A stretch of DNA of 64,000 nt from Theodoxus fluviatilis (taxonomy: Eukaryota > Mollusca > Gastropoda > Cycloneritida > Neritidae), in contig JAWQFJ010001299.1 of the NCBI GenBank assembly GCA_034096865.1, positions 57,448-121,447 of the forward strand. Reading direction: 5' to 3'. Of this stretch, positions 22,287 through 34,300 are shown piece after piece. A program made the translations under genes and the position numbers. A model generated the notes under the pieces. That model did not search any database. It was given only the letters and a program-made list of their open reading frames with translations, and was not told the DNA's origin. How positions within the stretch are numbered: the stretch's first letter is position 1; each line of letters starts with the position of its first letter.

Positions 22287-25200
22287 AGTCCCGACTTAAT
22301 GGGTGATATCTCAAAAACTACTGGACGGATTTCCTTGACATTTGCACACTTACTGGAAGTTATGTCCGATTGAATGTATCAAATTTTCAGAATCAAGGTT
22401 TGAAAAGAAAGAGACTTTTTTACGTTTGGTGTTGCAAAGAAGGCAAGGGACGGAACTCTGTCCCGACTCAAGGGAAGTTTGGGCATGTGTGACGTGATCA
22501 TTTGACGTCGAATAACGTGACGTAATTTCGAGGAGATTGGACATTGGTGAAGGAGAAAGAAGGATTTTTTATCCTTCCAGGTTTACTGGAGGTCCTCACA
22601 GTTTTATGGATTAGCTCACTCGGTAGCGCGTTGAATATTTTTTTTGTCGCTGGGACATGCTTGGTTGTAGGGGATGCGCGTACGGGTTCGAATTCGCACA
22701 GAAGAATTTTTTTGTTAATGTGTGTATGGTATTCGAGAGAGAGTGAGAGCCACCCCACCCGTTGTTGTACACGTGAGAGGTTGCGGGTTCGAACCTTACT
22801 TCCCCCCCCCCCCCTCTTTTCTCGAGAGGTTGCGGGTTCAAACCCGATCTTTTTTGTTGTTGTTGTTTTTTTAATGCCAAAACCTGGAGGTTCAGCGCCA
22901 GCTGTTTTTATCTAACAGACAAGACATCAGCTCAGGCACAAGAATTAGTGCACTGGATAAGCTTGTTTCAGCTACAATGAGCAGCAAAAGAAACTTGTAA
23001 ACTTGTGCAATCAAATACCACCAATACACAGATCATATGAAACACTATAAGTATAACCGAATGTCCATTTTATAGAACTACAATACAAAAGCTACAGGAA
23101 GAGAGAGAAAAGAGAAAACTTACTAGAACATTCTGGCCATATGTCGATAATAATAGGGCGGTAATTGTTGTGGCTCCCATCCATTAATATCGACCATGAC
23201 ACTGAAACATTGACAAATTTGTGTTGCACATTATCAACTATGGGAAAGCAGGGCATTAAGCCCCAGGGGGCATTAGTGACCACTTCGATAAAAAAAAAAC
23301 ATTATTTCAGTTTTAGTTCTTTATTTCCAAAATGAGTTTCAAACATTCAAAGTTAGTTTCTCTCAAGAAATGCATGGTTTTGACCCAGTTGGAAATAGGT
23401 CAGTCACAGTGCAAGTTTTTTTTTACACCACTCTTTTGCTGCTATGTTGAAAGTTCAAAAAATCTTTGCCTCTTAGACCTCATTCACATCTAATTTTAAT
23501 GTGAACTTCATGATCAACAAAGGAACATGAGAATTGGATCAGTGCTTTCCTAAACCACCAAGGCAAAGCACATGCATTAATTTCATGATGTTTCGTGTTA
23601 TACTTCATGTACTATGTACTGCTTTGGACTTTGGAGAGAAATTTTTACAGATAATTGAAGAGGAACTGTGACTTTTTTGGCGACATTTTTGATTCCTCAA
23701 TTAAAAATTTCTCTGAAGTTTGTGCATTATGATAAGTTTGATATTTCAGTACTGACAGTTAAAACTTCCTGACCCTTTATTAATCTTGAATGAGAAAGGC
23801 AAAGCCCATGAGAGTCACTCAAAATGAGGTGGGGCTTAATGCCCCACATTTTTGCATTTTGCTTTGAGCTGTCAGAGGCTACCAATAGGGCATCGGGGCT
23901 GCGCCATATTATTTTGGACCTAGCTTCTGTGCACTGGCAGAAAAATTTACAGTAAAATTTAAATTAAGATTTTTTCCCCCTCCCGTGTGTTTCTAAGTGT
24001 TTGTAATGTAAGTTATTTTATACGTTTTAAATGAGTTGGTTGGTTGGTTGGTGTTTTACAGCCTATCAGCCTTTGTAGGCCATGTAAGGCCATTAAGCAC
24101 AAAAATCTTCAGACCAGTTTGGAGTAAACGGAAATCAAGTCATGATGTCCCTAGTTATTCGCCTCTTATGAATCTCGTAGGGAGACGTGGTGGATCAATT
24201 CTTACCCGGAACCCACAGGGGGAACGTTTTAAATGAGATAAAACTTATCAAATTCAAAATATGCATTTTATGTTGGGCCCTAATGCCCCGACCCCCTGGG
24301 GCTTAATGTCCCAAGAGCATGAAGTTCACTGTAAGAAATAAAATTTGTTTTTAAATATTTAGTTTCAAGTTTACCGAAAAAAGTCAGCATGTTTCATTGG
24401 ATATTAGTGTCCTCAATTTGTTTACTCTGATTTGATGCATCTTTTCACAGAACAGAATAATTGCTGAAATTTAAAAAGGGGGTGCCTAATGCCCCGCTTT
24501 CCCCTATACATTCTCATCACCCTCACCAAAATACTTCCTCAAAGTCAAAGTGCTCAATACTTCCATCAATGACAGTAAAAAATGGGGGGGGGGGGGGGGG
24601 GGGGGGGGGATGATCACACTATAACTAAGGTTTAATCACTTATCAGTCACTTGCCAACATGATAAAGACACATTTAGAATCCCCACTTTCAATGCAGTCA
24701 TCCATTCTTTGCACTATTGCAAAAGGCGGATGCGCGTTTTTATGAACCAGAAGATGGTTGATATGATCGTTTCTGTTTGGGAACAGATAATGCATTAAAA
24801 TACACAGCAATTACAATCAAGCAAATGCACACCAAAGGCATACTCATGCTGAATATATTTGTTAGATATCAATGTGCAGAGTAACGAACGTTTCGTGTCG
24901 GCCGGGTTTCTGCCGGCTAATTCAACTCGGTACGGTAACCCATGCATTCGTTATACTGACAAGAAGACTTACACTGGTGTAGGTTGAGGCTCTCGCTGAC
25001 CTGCAAGCAGAAGTTCTCTTTCACCAGCCAATTCGTCCTGTGAGAAAGAAGATATGGAAAGCGATTGTCAAGCTGACAACAGACAAGTGGCCCAAAATTA
25101 AGTCGGTCTGACTCCCTCTCTGAAGACTTCGGGGGATGGGGTGGGAGGGTGCTGAACGTCACCGTACCGCACGACACTACAAGCTTTCTATACTTCGGCA

Positions 25201-25443
25201 AAAGGTGCATACAAGAACCGCAATACTACGAAATTTTATCTTTTCTATATATAATAATATATGCCTGTCAATGTGACGAATGTCATTGGTGGTCACGTCT
25301 CACGAACGCACTAACTGTGACTGTCATAATAAGTACGTCGGCACCCAAAACTCAAGAGTCACCTACAGCCACAAAAATGCATGCAAAGGCCAGTTCAAAC
25401 TATAGTACTTACAAAGAATTCCCTGAGTTCGTCTTTTGGGGCA
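17418..25443 (-). CDS. Unidentified multi-exon gene, four internal exons
   Basis: Four minus-strand exons were found by splice signals: 25413-25443, 25037-24973, 21586-21457 and 17501-17418. Their phases join without a break: the first ends in phase 0, the second in phase 2, the third begins with the completing base and ends in phase 0, and the fourth starts in phase 0. The partial product is about 103 residues and contains APKDELREFF, DELAGERELLLAGQREPQPT, EDLDLVATGSEMDHIFDLPE and AQKIAKAYKDIRVQHQGKVV. It is acidic and proline-bearing in the middle, then basic. I do not recognise the family. The 5' exon, the stop and anything left of 17418 were not found. The last donor (GAG followed by GTCTCA) is weak, and the reading could instead run on to TGA near 17301. 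Copy A of PPME1 begins just downstream. Confidence 0.6.
17672..17860 (-). mobile_element. SINE-like dispersed repeat, copy 1
   Basis: A GGATGGAT tract is followed by GTTTTACGGCCTATCAGCCT, AGGCCATTAAGCA, TCCCTAGTTATTCG, AGGGAGACACGG and ACCCACAGGGGG. Five copies occur in the window, all in this orientation. Read on the minus strand it would end in an (ATCC)n tail, as many SINEs do. I see no clear tRNA promoter boxes. Confidence 0.75.
17861..19198. other. No gene seen; degenerate tandem duplication
   Basis: Positions 18570-18720 and 18955-19085 share AATGCATGTTTG, TTTTTGTTTCC and CTAAAACAC-like words, a weak internal duplication. No supported ORF. Confidence 0.45.
19199..20650 (+). pseudogene. 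Degenerate piggyBac-like element with transposase fragments
   Basis: The left end reads TTAACCCTTTCCCTTCC, a typical piggyBac terminus. An acidic stretch (EEGMGDGDSGEEDA) at 19365-19420 resembles the N-terminal region of these transposases. Another fragment at 20430-20620 reads GPTEFPPKDACPIDFLNLF and then FVGMIFFTGVISFQK, resembling the part before the DDE domain in which a phrase like FFD..L and a GI.. helix occur. Frames are broken and I did not find a matching right end. Confidence 0.5.
21457..21586 (-). CDS. Unidentified gene, exon C (130 bp)
   Basis: Acceptor CTTGCAG, donor GTGAGT. After one completing base it gives 43 codons, starting EDLDLVATGSEMDHIFDLPE and ending LSRADCQM. Both splice sites are strong and the reading is well composed, so this is the best-supported exon of the gene. 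Confidence 0.65.
21857..22162. mobile_element. piggyBac-type MITE, 306 bp
   Basis: TTAA at 21853-21856 and 22163-22166 flank inverted ends CTCTTAACGTCCTATAAGG and (reverse complement of the right end) CTTTTAACGTACTGTGCTG. The body is homologous to both ends of the larger element at 43335-46855: GAATTTCACAACTACAAGC, AATGACACATGACACGG, GGCATAGGATTTAGCCTC. It is probably a deletion derivative. Confidence 0.85.
22200..22920 (+). mobile_element. tRNA-like SINE region and TCTG repeat element
   Basis: A (TCTG)n tract (about 22248-22285) precedes a conserved-looking unit. The phrase CCAGGTTTACTGGAGGTCCT occurs at about 22219 and again at about 22578. At 22610-22700 an A-box-like TAGCTCACTCGG and a B-box-like GGGTTCGAATTC have the spacing of a tRNA-type RNA polymerase III promoter. 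Two further B-box-like copies, GGGTTCGAACC and GGGTTCAAACC, follow at about 22785 and 22835. The acceptor stem of a true tRNA is absent. Confidence 0.6.
23241..24504. mobile_element. TIR DNA element, 1.26 kb, TA target site, no transposase
   Basis: Ends match as inverted repeats: the left TGGGAAAGCAGGGCATTAAG and the reverse complement of the right end, GGGGAAAGCGGGGCATTAGG. TA dinucleotides flank at 23239-23240 and 24505-24506. Internal palindromes of the type GGGGCTTAATGCCCC recur (23831, 24290). A SINE-like copy is nested at 24034-24222. A short run at 23797-23815 (AGGCAAAGCCCATGAGAGTC) resembles the left end of the TGACCT element. A TA target would fit a Tc1/mariner-type mechanism, but this is not proven. 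Confidence 0.8.
24034..24222 (-). mobile_element. SINE-like dispersed repeat, copy 2 (nested)
   Basis: (GGTT)n start, then TTTTACAGCCTATCAGCCTT through to ACCCACAGGGGG, matching copy 1. It is inserted in the TIR element 23241-24504. Confidence 0.75.
24583..24609. repeat. Poly-G homopolymer
   Basis: About 26 G residues after AAAAAT. Confidence 0.9.
24973..25037 (-). CDS. Unidentified gene, exon B (65 bp)
   Basis: Acceptor TCTCACAG, donor GTAAGT. It reads DELAGERELLLAGQREPQPT then P and two bases of the next codon, in phase with exons A and C. Confidence 0.6.
25413..25443 (-). CDS. Unidentified gene, exon A (31 bp)
   Basis: Acceptor GCTGTAG, donor GTAAGT. One completing base and ten codons reading APKDELREFF. 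It is very short; the phase match with exon B is the main support. Confidence 0.45.
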
Positions 25444-26655
25444 CTACAGCAGCAACCCATCTATAAGAAGGTGTGCACCATCAGTAACGTATAGCAAAGG
25501 TCTTTGCATAGTCTCAGCCACGCTGAATGGGCTCTACCCGCATGCTGAATAATGTTTGTATTGTCAATACAAATTATCAAACTTACACTGACGACTACAA
25601 ATTGATTTTTTGTTCATGCAGTTAGATAATTACTTTTGGGGTCTCTCGTAAATATTTTTTAAGCCATAAGAATGACTGCTGTATGATTAAAATGGCAGCT
25701 TCCTTAATTGGCAATCATGTCGGCAAGGGGTCCAAGACTCGGGAATCGGACTCCAAAAACATCTTCAGCCTTCGGAATCGCTCTGCAGACGTTTCGCCTT
25801 TCATAGCGGAGTAAGCAGGCAGACAGAGAGATAGCTCTGTAGATTGCAAAACTGTCGCTGTAGGAATCCACAAGAGCGTAGTAGCGTTCAAATTTGACGC
25901 GCAGTAAAGGGGAGGTAACTCCTTGATGACTTCTGCGGACAACTAACAGCTTTCTGTCATGTATTGTTTTATCTTCTTCCGACGGTCTGCCAACCACTAT
26001 CGGTCCCCTTTCGGCCAGTCTCGTCATACAGTGATATATCCCTTGTACTTCCGGTTCCCGCACCGTTATAGTCGTTGACCTGTTGTGGTTGAGGGTGGGA
26101 CAGACAGTCGAGCAACTTGATGTAACCATTAAGCAGGAGGAACAGGGAGGCAACTCCTCCAGGGGGACTTTTCTCCCTATGGAGTGGCTTCCCTCGAGAC
26201 ATTTATAATCGGACAGCTCAAAACATCACATCCCTCTTCTTATGAAAATAAAAGCTTACAAATAAAAATGGCCAAAAGGAAGAGGGAAAACACTCAAATG
26301 TTCTTGAAGCATAGTTATGGGATTTTCCTAATGAGTGTGTATTTATGTGTGCATGCTTGAGTGCGTGCTTGTGTTCAGTTGTGTGTGCTGGTATATGTGT
26401 GCAAATGGGTAGTGTAGTCTTTTTCAGGCTAAAAAACTAAATTGTTGTGGTTCCAGTGACCTGACCAATGCTTCTTTTTTCTGTCAACCCTAAACTTGTT
26501 TTTCAATCTTGAAAAAGAAAGAAATCGATGGTAAACAACAAAATGCAGGCTGATCCAATTTCTTTGTCCTATGAGCACTCAGGAACTACACTACTTCTTA
26601 AAAAAATTATTAAAGAAAAGAAGCTTTTTCAGCTCAAAAACCACATTGATTCAAG
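25444..26655. other. Possible 5' region of the unidentified gene
   Basis: The minus strand holds overlapping open stretches between 25704 and 26202 in several frames. One begins MSAEVIKELPPLYCASNLNA at 25942, and another, of about 149 codons, runs 26153-25704. None has a donor in the phase needed by exon A that I could confirm. An AAGGGGAGGTAACTC motif lies at 25907-25920. Left of 26655 only AT-rich sequence is seen. Confidence 0.3.
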
Positions 26656-26925
26656 TTGAATCCGGCTTTTTCTTACATTTTTAAAAATAGTTCAGGCCAC
26701 TCTCTCTACCCTTTCTCATATCCACTCCATATCAATGCTCTGACCAAAGCAGTGAAGTACTGGCTAAGTATAAGCAGAATGCAGAGAGCAGACGTCCTAA
26801 GCAAGGAAGATTCTGAGTCTGTAATGGTGTGTCTCCATATAGTAAAAGCTACTGGAGAAGGCCCAAAAGCTCCGCAGCCTGGGGCCCCAACTGATGAGAA
26901 GGACCTCAGTGGCTCCAGCGGTATG
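26656..26925 (+). pseudogene. Degenerate transposon-type ORF fragment
   Basis: The reading includes YPLHINALTKAVKYWLSISR, which resembles a phrase of the form YPLY....R.IKYWLKL that recurs in the C-termini of many invertebrate LINE-associated polyproteins. The remainder is unrecognised. It is probably a relic. Confidence 0.35.
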
Positions 26926-26928
26926 TAG

Positions 26929-28351
26929 TTCTCTGGTTATTTTCTAATCTACCCACTCAAAATAAACAAACCATAGCCAAGATGACAAGCCACAGTTTGT
27001 GCCACAGAAGTTAACTTCGGATACATCTTGAACACTACATATACACAATAAAATGCAACAAAATCTGTCACAAAGAGAATGTTTTCAGTTTCATAAATAT
27101 ATTTATTTTTGCATTCAACTGTAAGCTCCTGTGCAGATAACTTTGTACACACATTTACAAATGTGTAATAATACATGGTTTTGTATAATGTTTATGTACC
27201 ATGAACAATATCTACAAGTCTATATTTAAAGAAAAAGCACACTCACTGGATATGACAATACTCATAAAGGAAAATGATACAAGGATGCTACATATATCAT
27301 TGTGCCCAGCTGCAACATCAAATGAATTTTTCTCAGATGACCAGAAAAGTATCTTCAAAATCTATGTTCTGAATTTGTGCCTCCTCCATTTAAATGTTAT
27401 ATTTACATCTGACATGCCCATTGTGGACTGACCCATTTCAAGCCAGAGTGCATAGCCCACAAACAAACTGGACAAAAAGGTCCGACTATTGCAATATTCA
27501 TGCACAGAATCAAACTGACATGAATTTGCATTCTCTCTCACAAATATAGTTTCCTCTTTGCAGAAAAATCAAATAAGTGTACGACAGATCATTCAGTTCT
27601 TGCTGCCTGAGCATCACTACCCTAATTATCTAATGCAGCCAGGATGTTTCAAGAGCTGACTGAGAGAAGAATTTTGGATGGACAGTGATATGGTCAAGTG
27701 ATGCCTCAATGCATCTGTACTAAACTGTAAGACATGTCATTCTTGGATAACATATCACAAATGGCTCTCACAGAGTCAGTGACCATTACAAGTATTTTCA
27801 GAGGCAGTAAACTCATCCTATTGTAACAACTTCTCTTTACAGACCACACCTGCAAAGCAAGTAGACCAATGACTGTCTCATCTCAAATTTTATCAAACTG
27901 CTTTCACGAGGATGCAGTTCTATTACAGGGAAACTTATTCCCAGGGGAAGCAAGCAATACAACCAACATCACACAATTCCTGACCTACTCTTGCTAGTTG
28001 ACTCAGTCCTCACAGATGTACAGACACAAATGCCCAAGTGCCAATGGATAAAAACCCACTGTAATTCAACAATGCTTCTGCCCTCCCCTAATCTGGCCTC
28101 AAAAGAAAAGAAAACACATGGTGTGCACCAGTGTAAGCTTTGACTGGGACTTGGATTCTGCCTCTCCATGCCTCTCCCAATCTGGCCACTGGGGTTGGCA
28201 GGCAGGCAAGCAAAGCAATGGCCTCTCTTGTGTCATCTTCTTACTCACAGATGTGTGAGCACAACAGTCAACAGCAAGGAACAGCCCTGGAAAAGAACAA
28301 ACCCTTGCTCTTGTAATCTCTGTGCACGTCTTAGGTGTGTGAGTTTATCAG
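26929..28351 (-). other. Region downstream of PPME1 stop, probable 3' UTR and flank
   Basis: No ORF stands out. On the minus strand an AATAAA-type signal occurs at about 27103 in an AT-rich context, roughly 1.25 kb beyond the stop codon. It is a candidate poly(A) site, but there is no further support for the transcript end. Confidence 0.35.
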
Positions 28352-28370
28352 TCAACATCCTGGAAAAGTC
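28352..28370 (-). CDS. PPME1: PPME1 exon 16 (terminal, 19 bp coding)
   Basis: Acceptor CTTTTTCAG. It completes a split TGG codon and reads TFPGC then TGA (28352-28354). Reading straight through the exon 15 donor would also stop at once (TGG TAA), but the FPGC match to the vertebrate C-terminus supports splicing. Confidence 0.88.
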
Positions 28371-31300
28371 CTGAAAAAGAGCAAAGTTCATTATAATTGC
28401 AGATCAAGTCTACAAGGTAAGTTGACAAGGGCGTACCCATGGTCTTCCTGCTCCATAATTAGGGACGTAGTCAACAGCAATGTATATGGGTGTTTATCAT
28501 GATATAGAAATACATTCTACATGTAAAGGAACAGATACAGTAACACCTGTTTTACGACTTTTGAAAACCAAGCTGAGTCAGGTTTTAAATTGGAGGGAGT
28601 CGTCATATGGAGGTAAGGAGATTTAACTGAAATGAATTACAATTTATGTGCATTATATATGGCGAGATACCAACATAAAACACAATGCAGTGCATTTACA
28701 ATGCACCTCTATTACTGTTAGCATTTAGTGCATTTCATCTCCCTTTCTACTTTCAACAACAGTACATGTATGTACAGAATACAGCAGATAAGTGCACTTT
28801 GAAGAATTAACTTCAGAGATCGATACATACTGATAGGTGTACATGTGTACACAACACAGTGAAGACAGTCTGAATGTCAGTAAAAGAGGGAGGTGGTGAG
28901 AAGGGGAGAAGTAGTCAGAGCAGTGTGGACACTGTGACCAGTTTGAGTGTCAGTGTGGTGAAGGGGAGCCAACTCTTGGCCTGCCTGCCTGGACACCTGG
29001 AGCTCATTGCTACCAACCTTGCACAAAGCCAGTGACAACATGATAAAAGCAGATACAAGGCGGTCAAATGTTTGACACATGTTGACACCGATGACAGCAG
29101 ATACAAGGCAGTCAAATGTTTGACACATGTTGACACTGATGACAGCAGATACAAGGCGGTCAAATGTTTGACACATGTTGACACTGATGACAGCAGATAC
29201 AAGGCGGTCAAATGTTTGACACATGTTGACACTGATGACAGCAGATACAAGGCAGTCAAATGTTTGACACATGTTGACACTGATGACAGCAGATACAAGG
29301 CAGTCAAATGTTTGACACATGTTGACACTGATGACAGCAGATACAAGGCGGTCAAATGTTTGACACATGTTGACACTGATGACAGCAGATACAAGGCAGT
29401 CAAATGTTTGACACATGTTGACACTGATGACAGCAGATACAAGGCGTCAAATGTTTGACACATGTTGACACTGATGACAGCAGATACAAGGCAGTCAAAT
29501 GTTTGACACATGTTGACACTGATGACAGCAGATACAAGGCAGTCAAATGTTTGACACATGTTGACACTGATGACAGCAGATACAAGGCGTTCAAATGTTT
29601 GACACATGTTGACACTGATGACAGCAGATACAAGGCAGTCAAATGTTTGACACATGTTGACACTGATGACAGCAGATACAAGGCAGTCAAATGTTTGACA
29701 CATGTTGACACTGATGACAGCAGATACAAGGCNNNNNNNNNNNNNNNNNNNNNGTCAAATGTTTGACACATGTTGACACTGATGACAGCAGATACAAGGC
29801 AGTCAAATGTTTGACACATGTTGACACTGATGACAGCAGATACAAGGCAGTCAAATGTTTGACACATGTTGACACTGATGACAGCAGATACAAGGCGGTC
29901 AAATGTTTGACACATGTTGACACTGATGACAGCAGATACAAGGCAGTCAAATGTTTGACACATGTTGACACTGATGACAGCAGATACAAGGCGGTCAAAT
30001 GTTTGACACATGTTGACACTGATGACAGCAGATACAAGGCAGTCAAATGTTTGACACATGTTGACACTGATGACAGCAGATACAAGGCAGTCAAATGTTT
30101 GACACATGTTGACACTGATGACAGCAGATACAAGGCGTTCAAATGTTTGACACATGTTGACACTGATGACAGCAGATACAAGGCAGTCAAATGTTTGACA
30201 CATGTTGACACTGATGACAGCAGATACAAGGCAGTCAAATGTTTGACACATGTTGACACTGATGACAGCAGATACAAGGCAGTCAAATGTTTGACACATG
30301 GTGACACTGATGACAGCAGATACAAGGCGTTCAAATGTTTGACACATGTTGACACTGATGACAGCAGATACAAGGCAGTCAAATGTTTGACACATGTTGA
30401 CACTGATGACAGCAGATACAAGGCAGTCAAATGTTTGACACATGTTGACACTGATGACAGCAGATACAAGGCAGTCAAATGTTTGACACATGTTGACACT
30501 GATGACAGCAGATACAAGGCGTTCAAATGTTTGACACATGTTGACACTGATGACAGCAGATACAAGGCAGTCAAATGTTTGACACATGTTGACACTGATG
30601 ACAGCAGATACAAGGCGGTCAAATGTTTGACACATGTTGACACTGATGACAGCAGATACAAGGCAGTCAAATGTTTGACACATGTTGACACTGATGACAG
30701 CAGATACAAGGCAGTCAAATGTTTGACACATGTTGACACTGATGACAGCAGATACAAGGCGTTCAAATGTTTGACACATGTTGACACTGATGACAGCAGA
30801 TACAAGGCAGTCAAATGTTTGACACATGTTGACACTGATGACAGCAGATACAAGGCAGTCAAATGTTTGACACATGTTGACACTGATGACAGCAGATACA
30901 AGGCAGTCAAATGTTTGACACATGTTGACACTGATGACAGCAGATACAAGGCGTTCAAATGTTTGACACATGTTGACACTGATGACAGCAGATACAAGGC
31001 AGTCAAATGTTTGACACATGTTGACACTGATGACAGCAGATACAAGGCAGTCAAATGTTTGACACATGTTGACACTGATGACAGCAGATACAAGGCGTTC
31101 AAATGTTTGACACATGTTGACACTGATGACAGCAGATACAAGGCAGTCAAATGTTTGACACATGTTGACACTGATGACAGCAGATACAAGGCGGTCAAAT
31201 GTTTGACACATGTTGACACTGATGACAGCAGATACAAGGCGGTCAAATGTTTGACACATGTTGACACTGATGACAGCAGATACAAGGCAGTCAAATGTTT

Positions 31301-34300
31301 GACACATGTTGACACTGATGACAGCAGATACAAGGCGGTCAAATGTTTGACACATGTTGACACTGATGACAGCAGATACAAGGCGGTCAAATGTTTGACA
31401 CATGTTGACACTGATGACAGCAGATACAAGGCAGTCAAATGTTTGACACATGTTGACACTGATGACAGCAGATACAAGGCAGTCAAATGTTTGACACATG
31501 TTGACACTGATGACAGCAGATACAAGGTGTTCAAATGTTTGACACATGTTGACACTGATGACAGCAGATACAAGGCAGTCAAATGTTTGACACATGTTGA
31601 CACTGATGACAGCAGATACAAGGCGGTCAAATGTTTGACACATGTTGACACTGATGACAGCAGATACAAGGCAGTCAAATGTTTGACACATGTTGACACT
31701 GATGACAGCAGATACAAGGCGTTCAAATGTTTGACACATGTTGACACTGATGACAGCAGATACAAGGCGGTCAAATGTTTGACACATGTTGACACTGATG
31801 ACAGCAGATACAAGGCAGTCAAATGTTTGACACATGTTGACACTGATGACAGCAGATACAAGGCGGTCAAATGTTTGACACATGTTGACACTGATGACAG
31901 CAGATACAAGGCAGTCAAATGTTTGACACATGTTGACACTGATGACAGCAGATACAAGGCGTTCAAATGTTTGACACATGTTGACACTGATGACAGCAGA
32001 TACAAGGCAGTCAAATGTTTGACACATGTTGACACTGATGACAGCAGATACAAGGCAGTCAAATGTTTGACACATGTTGACACTGATGACAGCAGATACA
32101 AGGCGGTCAAATGTTTGACACATGTTGACACTGATGACAGCAGATACAAGGCAGTCAAATGTTTGACACATGTTGACACTGATGACAGCAGATACAAGGC
32201 AGTCAAATGTTTGACACATGTTGACACTGATGACAGCAGATACAAGGCGGTCAAATGTTTGACACATGTTGACACTGATGACAGCAGATACAAGGCGGTC
32301 AAATGTTTGACACATGTTGACACTGATGACAGCAGATACAAGGCGTTCAAATGTTTGACACATGTTGACACTGATGACAGCAGATACAAGGCAGTCAAAT
32401 GTTTGACACATGTTGACACTGATGACAGCAGATACAAGGCGGTCAAATGTTTGACACATGTTGACACTGATGACAGCAGATACAAGGCAGTCAAATGTTT
32501 GACACATGTTGACACTGATGACAGCAGATACAAGGCAGTCAAATGTTTGACACATGTTGACACTGATGACAGCAGATACAAGGCGTTCAAATGTTTGACA
32601 CATGTTGACACTGATGACAGCAGATACAAGGCAGTCAAATGTTTGACACATGTTGACACTGATGACAGCAGATACAAGGCAGTCAAATGTTTGACACATG
32701 TTGACACTGATGACAGCAGATACAAGGCAGTCAAATGTTTGACACATGTTGACACTGATGACAGCAGATACAAGGCGTTCAAATGTTTGACACATGTTGA
32801 CACTGATGACAGCAGATACAAGGCAGTCAAATGTTTGACACATGTTGACACTGATGACAGCAGATACAAGGCAGTCAAATGTTTGACACATGTTGACACT
32901 GATGACAGCAGATACAAGGCGTTCAAATGTTTGACACATGTTGACACTGATGACAGCAGATACAAGGCGTTCAAATGTTTGACACATGTTGACACTGATG
33001 ACAGCAGATACAAGGCGGTCAAATGTTTGACACATGTTGACACTGATGACAGCAGATACAAGGCGGTCAAATGTTTGACACATGTTGACACTGATGACAG
33101 CAGATACAAGGCAGTCAAATGTTTGACACATGTTGACACTGATGACAGCAGATACAAGGCGGTCAAATGTTTGACACATGTTGACACTGATGACAACAGA
33201 TACAAGGCGGTCAAATGTTTGACACATGTTGACACTGATGACAGCAGATACAAGGCAGTCAAATGTTTGACACATGTTGACACTGATGACAGCAGATACA
33301 AGGCAGTCAAATGTTTGACACATGTTGACACTGATGACAGCAGATACAAGGTGTTCAAATGTTTGACACATGTTGACACTGATGACAGCAGATACAAGGC
33401 AGTCAAATGTTTGACACATGTTGACACTGATGACAGCAGATACAAGGCGGTCAAATGTTTGACACATGTTGACACTGATGACAGCAGATACAAGGCAGTC
33501 AAATGTTTGACACATGTTGACACTGATGACAGTAGATACAAGGTGTTCAAATGTTTGACACATGTTGACACTGATGACAGCAGATACAAGGCGGTCAAAT
33601 GTTTGACACATGTTGACACTGATGACAGCAGATACAAGGCAGTCAAATGTTTGACACATGTTGACACTGATGACAGCAGATACAAGGCGGTCAAATGTTT
33701 GACACTTGTTGACACTGATGACAGCAGATACAAGGCAGTCAAATGTTTGACACATGTTGACACTGATGACAGCAGATACAAGGCGTTCAAATGTTTGACA
33801 CATGTTGACACTGATGACAGCAGATACAAGGCAGTCAAATGTTTGACACATGTTGACACTGATGACAGCAGATACAAGGCAGTCAAATGTTTGACACATG
33901 TTGACACTGATGACAGCAGATACAAGGCGGTCAAATGTTTGACACATGTTGACACTGATGACAGCAGATACAAGATAGTCAAATGTTTGACACATGTTGA
34001 CACTGATGACAGCAGATACAAGGCAGTCAAATGTTTGACACATGTTGACACTGATGACAGCAGATACAAGGCGGTCAAATGTTTGACACATGTTGACACT
34101 GATGACAGCAGATACAAGGCGGTCAAATGTTTGACTCATGTTGACACTGATGACAGCAGATACAAGGCGTTCAAATGTTTGACACATGTTGACACTGATG
34201 ACAGCAGATACAAGGCAGTCAAATGTTTGACACATGTTGACACTGATGACAGCAGATACAAGGCGGTCAAATGTTTGACTCATGTTGACACTGATGACAG

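Noticed and set aside
22610..22700. A genuine tRNA gene
   Set aside because: A- and B-box-like words are present, but acceptor and anticodon stems do not pair. It is treated as a SINE head.
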